Assembly (NCBI GenBank): GCA_902523885.1
Contig: CABZAV010000002.1
Location: 130,923 to 194,922, forward strand
Direction of reading: 5' to 3'
Origin: an uncultured SAR86 cluster bacterium
GTDB lineage: Bacteria; Pseudomonadota; Gammaproteobacteria; Magnimaribacterales; AG-339-G14
DNA length: 64,000 nucleotides
Shown here: one piece after another, positions 58,106 through 64,000 of the stretch
How positions within the stretch are numbered: the stretch's first letter is position 1
Layout of the letters: every line of letters begins with the position of its first letter
Made by a program: the position numbers and the translations under genes
The notes under the pieces: generated by a model
Seen by the model: the letters and a program-made list of their open reading frames with translations, nothing else
Told to the model about the DNA's origin: nothing
Databases searched by the model: none

Positions 58106-59044
58106 TTAATCTTTTCTTAAAAATAAATGTCTTATTAAAACAATAAATACGCCTAAAATACCGCCTGATAATGTAAATAAAATAATGATAAAAGCCCTCG
58201 ATGGCTCAGTTTTTTCTTCCATTACAGCAGGAGGATAAATATAATCAAAAACATAGGCTTCATTCGCTTCAATTAAAGTTAGCTCTTGAATTTCTTTTTG
58301 CAAAAGTGCTGCTATTACCTGTCTGACTTCTATTAGACCAGCCTTCGTTATTTGATCACTTAAGAATTTAATACTTTTTTCAGCTGCTAATTTATCTTTT
58401 TGTCTGTAAAAAGAATTAATTTCACTTACTATCAACTCTACCCATTGTTTTGCTAGAAATGGAGATTGATGCTTCACTGTCAAAGTAACAAATCCAGTTT
58501 TTTTATCTTCACTTATGTTCAAGTGATCTTCTTTGAATATTTCAAAACTTTCTTGAGCGCTTGGTATCAATTTATAAGGGTAAGAAAAGTTTCTAACCCA
58601 AGTATTCGAATTAACATCAAAAAGACTCTCATCGTAAAATATTGTATTTTTTTCAGAATCCCATGAATCAATAGCCATGAGATTTGGAAGAAATATCTTT
58701 GGCATCAAGTTATTTTCAAAAAAATTAAGAGAATTCATCGCTTCTAATGCTTTTGCGGAATTAATGCTGGTATTTGATGAGGGTAAGTTTATTCCAACTA
58801 GTTCTGCAAGAGCTCCAGCATTACCTGCAGCTCCTTCATTAGATGATACATCGGAAGAAGCTAATAAAGCTTCAGATTCGTATATGTTTGGCAAAATAAG
58901 GCTGTAAATAACCCCAAGAATTATCAAGAAAGACATCACGAAAGCAATGATCTTTTTCCCCTGAAATAGAATTAGTAAAAGCTCCTTAAGATCTATTTCA
59001 TCGTCACCATTATTAGAGGAGCTATTATTGTCTGTTTCCTGCAT
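58106..59044 (-). CDS. wzz: Wzz-family chain-length determinant
   Basis: A 312-residue inner-membrane protein with two helices flanking a periplasmic domain: helix 1 about residues 33-53 and helix 2 about 283-304 (TEPSRAFIIILFTLSGGILGVF, with the Pro before it). It has the cytoplasmic acidic N-terminus DEIDLKELLLILFQGKK. This is the co-polymerase pattern of Wzz, setting O-antigen length together with Wzy. It lacks a tyrosine-kinase domain. It is the first gene of the locus. Confidence 0.9.
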   Translation of the reverse strand: MQETDNNSSSNNGDDEIDLKELLLILFQGKKIIAFVMSFLIILGVIYSLILPNIYESEALLASSDVSSNEGAAGNAGALAELVGINLPSSNTSINSAKALEAMNSLNFFENNLMPKIFLPNLMAIDSWDSEKNTIFYDESLFDVNSNTWVRNFSYPYKLIPSAQESFEIFKEDHLNISEDKKTGFVTLTVKHQSPFLAKQWVELIVSEINSFYRQKDKLAAEKSIKFLSDQITKAGLIEVRQVIAALLQKEIQELTLIEANEAYVFDYIYPPAVMEEKTEPSRAFIIILFTLSGGILGVFIVLIRHLFLRKD

Positions 59045-59322
59045 AGGAATTATTTTTTAAGGTACTTCACAATTTTATCTTAATCTCAATATTTTCTAAC
59101 GAAATTTATTTTTTTCGGACAAGTTTAAATATTAGAATATAAGAATATCTTAATTATTGTTAAATATAATAAAAATTTTAATAAATCTAATATCTATCAA
59201 AGCTTTTATCCAGTAATTTTCTGCTATTGTAAGTAAAAACAAAAATAAAGTTTGTTTGAACCGTTTTTTTAAGTTTCGTTTTAAGGTTCAAGGCAGCATA
59301 GTATTTAAATATTTTTCAGACA

Positions 59323-59409
59323 TGGTACCCGGGGCCGGACTTGAACCGGCACGAAGTCACCTTCGAGGGATTTTAAGTCCCTTGTGTCTACCAATTCCAC
59401 CACCCGGGC
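59323..59409 (-). tRNA. tRNA-Leu (TAA)
   Basis: An 87-base class II tRNA with encoded CCA. The acceptor GCCCGGG pairs with CCCGGGT ends, a long variable arm is present (CGAAGGTGACTTCG), and the loop CTTAAAA gives anticodon TAA. It matches E. coli leuZ, which follows pgsA-glyW-cysT; here an FAD oxidoreductase gene lies between it and tRNA-Cys. Confidence 0.97.
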
Positions 59410-59433
59410 ATTTTGATATTATAAACCAACAAA

Positions 59434-60525
59434 TTAAAAATCCTTCACAGCAGATTGAATATATTCTCCTAAAGCAAGAGATGAAGTTAATCCTGGAGAA
59501 ATATATCCAAGTATGTTGACAATAATTTTATCGTCAATATTATTTATTTTAATTTCAAAATCATCGAAATTTTTAATTTTTGCTCTTATTCCTGAATAAT
59601 CAGGAAGTAAATCTTCCCTTTTTAATTTAGGCCAGTATGAAATAACTGAATTGTAAAAATCTTCCTTTTTATCCGAATTGATGGAGTAATCTTCAGATTC
59701 TACTTTATAAGCAGAAGGGCCAAACCTAATACCTTTTCCCAGATCTATTGTTGCATGAATTCCTAAACTATCTTTTCCAGGCAAAGGATAGATAAGATGT
59801 TCTAATTTCTCTTTACCTTTATAATTATAGTAATCGCCTTTTATGTAATCTACTTGATATTTTTTTTCTTCAAGAATCGAGTTTGCAATTTCGACGGAAG
59901 AAATGCCTGCAGCATTTATGAGTGTCTTCGTTTGAATAATAAACTCTATATTATTATTTAAATCTATTACATGAATATTAAAGAAAGAATCTTCTTTTTC
60001 TACACTCATACACTTATTTCCAAACAGTATCGTTCCTCCGTTTTTTTCAAATTCTCGCTCCAGAGAAGAAATGAAAGAACCACTATCGAAAATGCCAGTT
60101 GAAGGAGAGAAAAGAGATGTATGAGATTTCAGAAAAGGATATTGTTTAATTATTTGAGTATCAAAGCTAAGATCATCTATTCCGCATTCAAAAGCGTTGT
60201 TCTTGATTTTATCAAGACTTTCAGCTTCGCTTTCGTTAGACGAAACAATTAACTTTCCACATTTATTAAAAGAAATATTATTTTTAGATAAATATTCATA
60301 TAACAAATTTTTTCCTCTTAAACATAACTTAGACTTAAGAGAGTTAGGTTGGTAGTAGATTCCAGCATGAATTACTTCTGAATTTCTGCTTGACGTTTCT
60401 AAACCTAAGGAATTATTTTTTTCTATCAAATAAATATCCTTAAATTCTTTTGATAGGCTTCTTGCAATAGCTATACCTGCGACTCCTCCGCCAATAATTA
60501 AACACTTTGTTTCAAATTTTTCCAT
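59434..60525 (-). CDS. FAD-dependent oxidoreductase (L-2-hydroxyglutarate-dehydrogenase-like)
   Basis: A 363-residue DAO-family flavoprotein with FAD motif CLIIGGGVAGIAIARSL and IEKNNSLGLETSSRNSEVIHAGIYYQPNSLK, the LhgO-type segment, and a C-terminal SPGLTSSLALGEYI. It probably oxidises a 2-hydroxy acid. I start it at ATG 60525: the longer frame to 60606 merely translates the tRNA-Cys gene (MAEWQSGHAADCKS...). The ATG is only 5 bases after the tRNA CCA end, with no ribosome site. Confidence 0.88.
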   Translation of the reverse strand: MEKFETKCLIIGGGVAGIAIARSLSKEFKDIYLIEKNNSLGLETSSRNSEVIHAGIYYQPNSLKSKLCLRGKNLLYEYLSKNNISFNKCGKLIVSSNESEAESLDKIKNNAFECGIDDLSFDTQIIKQYPFLKSHTSLFSPSTGIFDSGSFISSLEREFEKNGGTILFGNKCMSVEKEDSFFNIHVIDLNNNIEFIIQTKTLINAAGISSVEIANSILEEKKYQVDYIKGDYYNYKGKEKLEHLIYPLPGKDSLGIHATIDLGKGIRFGPSAYKVESEDYSINSDKKEDFYNSVISYWPKLKREDLLPDYSGIRAKIKNFDDFEIKINNIDDKIIVNILGYISPGLTSSLALGEYIQSAVKDF

Positions 60526-60530
60526 AAATC

Positions 60531-60604
60531 TGGAGGCTGAGGTCGGAATCGAACCGGCGTGGACGGATTTGCAGTCCGCTGCATGACCACTCTGCCACTC
60601 AGCC
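60531..60604 (-). tRNA. tRNA-Cys (GCA)
   Basis: A 74-base tRNA with encoded CCA. The acceptor GGCTGAG pairs with CTCAGCC, the discriminator is T (typical of tRNA-Cys), and the loop CTGCAAA gives anticodon GCA. It lies behind uvrC-pgsA, the same position as E. coli cysT. The tRNA-Gly that accompanies it in E. coli is absent: the bases up to pgsA (60605-60668) hold no cloverleaf. Confidence 0.97.
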
Positions 60605-60668
60605 AAAGATTAAAATTGTAGCTTTTAAAATTATCAAATACTAATAAAGTTAAATAAAAGAAACTTTA

Positions 60669-61202
60669 TTATTTTTTAATAGCACTCCATAAATTTATAT
60701 AATTCAAAAAAGACACCAAAGAAAAAATGGTTGAAATTAGCAGCAAAATTAAAACGAGTACAAAAAATAATTTTCCAAATAATGGGCTTATTAATAAGAG
60801 AGATAAAGAAAACATTTGAAGAAAAGTCTTTAATTTTCCATATTTGTCAGGAGTAATAACTGAGATATTTGCTCCATTTGAAACTAAAAAAAGTCTCAAA
60901 GAGCTAATTGATATTTCTCTTATAATAATTAAAGTCGTCAAGATCATTAAATATAAATTCACAGAATAAAAAACAAAAAAAATCAAGATCGAAGAGACTA
61001 GAATTTTATCAGCGACTAAGTCAAGAAGAGATCCAAGGTTTGAAGTTAAATTATATTTTCTTGCTAAAAAGCCATCTAAAAAATCTGACCAAGCTGCAGC
61101 CGAAAATAAAAAAAAAGAAGTTAGATAATATTCAAACGAAAAGAAGATAATTACCGGCAGAAAAGCAGTCATTCTAAATATTGAAAGAAAATTAGGAACC
61201 AT
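60669..61202 (-). CDS. pgsA: CDP-diacylglycerol-glycerol-3-phosphate 3-phosphatidyltransferase
   Basis: A 177-residue membrane enzyme of acidic phospholipid synthesis. SDFLDGFLARKY then GSLLDLVADK gives the CDP-alcohol motif DG..AR..G...D...D. About four or five helices are seen. E. coli PgsA has 182 residues. It sits 21 bases after uvrC, the classical uvrC-pgsA pair. Confidence 0.96.
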   Translation of the reverse strand: MVPNFLSIFRMTAFLPVIIFFSFEYYLTSFFLFSAAAWSDFLDGFLARKYNLTSNLGSLLDLVADKILVSSILIFFVFYSVNLYLMILTTLIIIREISISSLRLFLVSNGANISVITPDKYGKLKTFLQMFSLSLLLISPLFGKLFFVLVLILLLISTIFSLVSFLNYINLWSAIKK

Positions 61203-61223
61203 TTGATTATTATAAACCTAGGA

Positions 61224-63029
61224 CTAATTTAAATGTTTTTGAATTAAGACTGCTTTTTTAATTCCTACTCCTTCTACTTTTTTTAGATCATTTATTCCAG
61301 CATCTTTCAAACGCTTCATTCCACCAAAATGTCTTATCAATTCTTTTTTTAAGTTTTCTCCAATAAGGGGGATTTGATCTAAATCTGAACTAATTAATGT
61401 TTTAGTTCTTCTTGCTTTATGTTTTGCTAGAGCAAATCTATGAGATTCATTTCTCATAAATTGAATCAGTCGAGAAATATCCTTCCATTTTTCAAGTTCA
61501 ATTTCTTTCATAGGAGAACCTATATGCAATTTGTCATATTTTTCTTTTCTGTTTTCGCCCTTTGAAACAGAAATTAATTTAATTGTTTTTATATTTTTAT
61601 TTTCTAATTCTTTTCTAACTTTATTTAATTGTCCCTTTCCACCGTCTATCAAAAAAAGACTAGGAAACGGCAAAGATCTTTTTTTCAAGCTACTAATTCT
61701 TCTTGAAATAGCTTCTGCTAAAGCGAAGTAGTCATCATTTTTGTCCGTTTTTATATTCATGCTTCTATATTCCTTTTTTTCTGGACCTTTATCGGAAAAG
61801 ACAATGCAAGAAGCGGTTACATTACTTCCTGAAATATGACTTATATCAAAAGCTTCGATTTTATCTAAAGATTTTAAATCTAGTCGTTTTTTTAAATTTT
61901 CAAATGACGGAGCTATCCAGTCATAAAAGTCTTTCCTTTTTAACCTATCGGAACTTTGGGATTTAGCTATTTCAAGAAGAAATTTATTTTTATTATTTAT
62001 TTTAATAAAATTTATATTTTTATCTATTTCTTTAAAGTTTTTAATAGTTTCTGAAGAAATCTTATAGTTAGTTAGAAGATTAAATTCTTTTTCTTGAGAT
62101 TCAAAATAATAAGCTGCAATAAACTTCTCTAGTAAGTCTTCGTTCGTGAACATATTTTTCGTTTCAGGGAAGAAATTTTTAGTTGCGCTAATCCAGCCAT
62201 CTCTAATTTGAACCAAACTTAGGCAAGTACTAAAAGAATCTGAACTTATCGCAATGACATCGATATCTTCATAAAGAGTAAGAATGCTTTGATTTTTTTG
62301 AGTATCTCTAATTGCATTTATCTTGTCTCTATACAGTTTTGCTCGTTCATAATCTTGACGATTAGAATAATCATCCATTTTTTGATAAAAGCCTTTCAAA
62401 ATTGATTTGTTTTTACCATCTAGAAAATTTTTAGCCTCTTCAACATTTTCTTTATATTCTTTTTCTGAAATCAAACCAACGCAAGGTGCAGAACATTTTC
62501 CAATTTGGTGTTCAATGCAAGGTCTTGATCTATTTCTAAAATTAACGTCTTTGCAATTTCTTATCTGAAAAACTTTTTGAATTATTTCAATATTTTTTCT
62601 CATCGCATTTACATTTGCATAAGGTCCAAATGAAACGCCTTCTTTCTGTTTTTTTCTGGAAACATAAATTTCCGGAAAATCCTTATTCGACGATATATGA
62701 ATCATGGGATAAGATTTATCATCTCTAAACTGAACATTAAAAGGAGGTTTTCTTTTTCTTATTAAGCTTTGTTCTAGGATCAAAGCATCTGATTCTGTTT
62801 TAGTTATAATTAGTTCAAGATATTTAATTTGATTTCTTAATAAGGAAGCTTTTTTATTTGCTCCTTTATTTAAATAACTAGAAACTCTATTTTTTAAATT
62901 TTTAGCTTTACCCACATATAAAAGCTTTTCGTATTTATCATAAAACTGATAAATTCCAGAATCATCTGGCAACTCAATTTTTTTATTAAATATTTCTTTT
63001 TTATTAGTGAATTTCAATTGACTTTCCAT
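61224..63029 (-). CDS. uvrC: Excinuclease ABC subunit C
   Basis: A 601-residue protein (E. coli 610) that cuts DNA on both sides of damage. The N-terminal GIY-YIG domain has GIYQFY and LLYVGKAKNLKNRVSSYL, the UVR motif follows (about residue 205), the UvrC RNase H-like part has EAFDISHISGSNV, and the C-terminal helix-hairpin-helix pair ends VEGVGIKKAVLI. The first 26 bases overlap the gamma-glutamyltransferase end. Confidence 0.97.
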   Translation of the reverse strand: MESQLKFTNKKEIFNKKIELPDDSGIYQFYDKYEKLLYVGKAKNLKNRVSSYLNKGANKKASLLRNQIKYLELIITKTESDALILEQSLIRKRKPPFNVQFRDDKSYPMIHISSNKDFPEIYVSRKKQKEGVSFGPYANVNAMRKNIEIIQKVFQIRNCKDVNFRNRSRPCIEHQIGKCSAPCVGLISEKEYKENVEEAKNFLDGKNKSILKGFYQKMDDYSNRQDYERAKLYRDKINAIRDTQKNQSILTLYEDIDVIAISSDSFSTCLSLVQIRDGWISATKNFFPETKNMFTNEDLLEKFIAAYYFESQEKEFNLLTNYKISSETIKNFKEIDKNINFIKINNKNKFLLEIAKSQSSDRLKRKDFYDWIAPSFENLKKRLDLKSLDKIEAFDISHISGSNVTASCIVFSDKGPEKKEYRSMNIKTDKNDDYFALAEAISRRISSLKKRSLPFPSLFLIDGGKGQLNKVRKELENKNIKTIKLISVSKGENRKEKYDKLHIGSPMKEIELEKWKDISRLIQFMRNESHRFALAKHKARRTKTLISSDLDQIPLIGENLKKELIRHFGGMKRLKDAGINDLKKVEGVGIKKAVLIQKHLN

Positions 63030-64000
63030 CTGGTCGTCTTGAATCAGAATATCCTTTGTAACCTTCAGAAGTTTTCAATATCGATTGAATTTCTCCAAGT
63101 TTTCTTTTTCTAAGAGTTAAATCATGTTCTAACTCTTCAAGAATGTCTGGCTTCAAGTCTTCATAGAATATTATGTCTGGTTGCCATTGATAATGAATTC
63201 TATTTTTATTTGATGACTCCTCAAGGCTCATTTCAAAATCTAAAATATTAATGATTTCTTGAAAAACAGAATTTATTATAGTCGAGCCCCCTGGGGAGCC
63301 AGTAATAAGATAAGGAATATTATCTTTGGTAACTATTACAGGAGACATAGATGATAAAGGACTTTTTTTAGGTTCAATTTTATTCGCCTCTGAACCAATA
63401 AGCCCATATAAATTTGGGTATCCAGGTTTTTGCGAAAAGTCATCCATTTCATTATTCATTAATATTCCGGTACCCTTTGCCACTATTCCTGAGCCATAAG
63501 CACCATTTAAAGTATAAGTATTGCTTACAGAGTTTCCCCATTTATCTATGATAGAAAAATGCGTTGTTTCATCACTTTCTTTAATCAACATTCCTGGTTG
63601 TATATCGGTAGTTTCTTTATTTTTAATTTTATTTGCTATTTTTTTAGCGTAATCTTTAGAAATTAATTCATCCACGGGAATATTAAAATAGTCTGGATCT
63701 CCAAGAAAAATTGATCTATCAGCGTAAGCAAAACTCATGATTTCTTTTAATAAATAAATATATTCTAAAGAATTATGTGAAAAATTTTTAATATCAAAAT
63801 TTTCAAGAATATTTAACATCTGAATGATTGCGACTCCTCCAGAACTGGGAGGCGGCATAGAACATATTTGATAATATTTATATGAGCCGCAAATAGGTTT
63901 TAATTTCCTGATCTCATAGCTCAAAAAATCTTCTTTAATTAATATTCCTTCATTTTCTTTGAAGTCCTTTAGAATTTTTTTTGTTATATCTCCATCATAG
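63004..64000 (-). CDS. ggt: Gamma-glutamyltransferase, N-terminal part outside the window
   Basis: The C-terminal part of a gamma-glutamyltranspeptidase, an Ntn hydrolase that cleaves glutathione in the periplasm. The catalytic Thr is in ESDETTHFS, which starts the small subunit after self-cleavage; GNSVSNTYTLNGAYGSG and LSSMSPVIV, TGSPGGSTIINSV follow. The frame stays open to the right edge; a TTG at 63924 is internal, as DFLSYEI continues the reading upstream. The rest of the gene lies beyond 64000. Confidence 0.95.
   Translation of the reverse strand, partial: YDGDITKKILKDFKENEGILIKEDFLSYEIRKLKPICGSYKYYQICSMPPPSSGGVAIIQMLNILENFDIKNFSHNSLEYIYLLKEIMSFAYADRSIFLGDPDYFNIPVDELISKDYAKKIANKIKNKETTDIQPGMLIKESDETTHFSIIDKWGNSVSNTYTLNGAYGSGIVAKGTGILMNNEMDDFSQKPGYPNLYGLIGSEANKIEPKKSPLSSMSPVIVTKDNIPYLITGSPGGSTIINSVFQEIINILDFEMSLEESSNKNRIHYQWQPDIIFYEDLKPDILEELEHDLTLRKRKLGEIQSILKTSEGYKGYSDSRRPDGKSIEIH

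Noticed and set aside
59045-59322. Possible JUMPstart/ops element before the polysaccharide locus
   Set aside because: No GGCGGTAGC-type ops sequence was found on either strand; the leader is AT-rich without clear structure.
59256-59519. A plus-strand frame with GAGLEPARSHLRG and PLCLPIPPPG
   Set aside because: This is the antisense translation of the tRNA-Leu gene at 59323-59409, a well-known false protein.
60526-60606. N-terminal extension MAEWQSGHAADCKS of the flavoprotein
   Set aside because: It is a translation of tRNA-Cys; the family N-terminus begins at 60525.
60605-60668. Possible tRNA-Gly before tRNA-Cys as in E. coli
   Set aside because: No cloverleaf, T-arm or CCA pattern is present in these 64 bases.

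Overview
The window is an AT-rich, very gene-dense piece of a bacterial chromosome. No stretch longer than 300 bases lacks a gene; the largest gap is 59045-59322, an AT-rich leader in which I see nothing firm. The gene orders point to a gammaproteobacterium: murJ-ribF-ileS-lspA-ispH; thrS-infC-rpmI-rplT-pheS-pheT-ihfA-merR ending in tRNA-Pro; and uvrC-pgsA-tRNA-Cys...tRNA-Leu. Low G+C, 4-base ATGA overlaps, convergent genes with overlapping stops and trimmed proteins suggest a streamlined, probably marine heterotroph. A nickel superoxide dismutase, CaiB/thiolase acyl-CoA genes and a SAR86-like feel fit this. The SAR86 assignment is inference from gene content, not from a marker gene.

Layout. 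1-5157: the end of a CorB/CorC-type membrane protein, a urate-oxidase-N-like membrane protein, the sodN-sodX nickel SOD pair, and groES-groEL with a heat-shock promoter. 5153-17702 (minus): thirteen tightly packed genes, from a hexapeptide acyltransferase through pdxB, msrB, murJ, ribF, ileS, lspA, ispH, dadA, ampD, yajQ and ampG to a VanZ-like protein. They join lipid II flipping, peptidoglycan recycling, isoprenoid and flavin synthesis and lipoprotein processing. 17714-24173: a MATE transporter, an unusual nucleotidyltransferase-cupin fusion, tusA, two unknown genes, psiE-like, ibpA-like, a GST and a CaiB/BaiF CoA-transferase. 24176-33009 (minus): the thrS translation operon, whose merR and tRNA-Pro are separated by a cupin and an acyl-CoA carboxylase subunit. 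33048-38167: pdxH, DoxX, djlA, a DUF35-thiolase pair, a phosphoesterase and RNase D.

38170-59044 (minus) is a large surface-polysaccharide locus of 21 genes. It holds galU, a Wzx-like flippase, a Wzy/WaaL-like polymerase or ligase, a Wzz chain-length regulator, WecG-type, GT4 and GT2 glycosyltransferases, a deacetylase, a methyltransferase, a phosphotransferase-fold protein and a kinase/nucleotidyltransferase-like pair. Nucleotide-sugar genes gmd, fcl, galE, rfbF, an RmlC-type epimerase and three further SDR enzymes supply GDP-fucose, UDP-galactose and probably a CDP-linked deoxysugar. 59323-64000 (minus): tRNA-Leu, an FAD oxidoreductase, tRNA-Cys, pgsA, uvrC and the end of a gamma-glutamyltransferase.

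Points most worth a second look: a HldE-type nucleotidyltransferase fused to a ManC-type cupin; a PheT lacking the whole N-terminal tRNA-binding OB domain; a MurJ lacking its last two helices; a glycosyltransferase that seems to start at ATT; a carboxylase whose stop codon lies inside a tRNA gene; and a gene that starts five bases after a tRNA CCA end. No insertion sequence, phage, CRISPR array or rRNA was seen.
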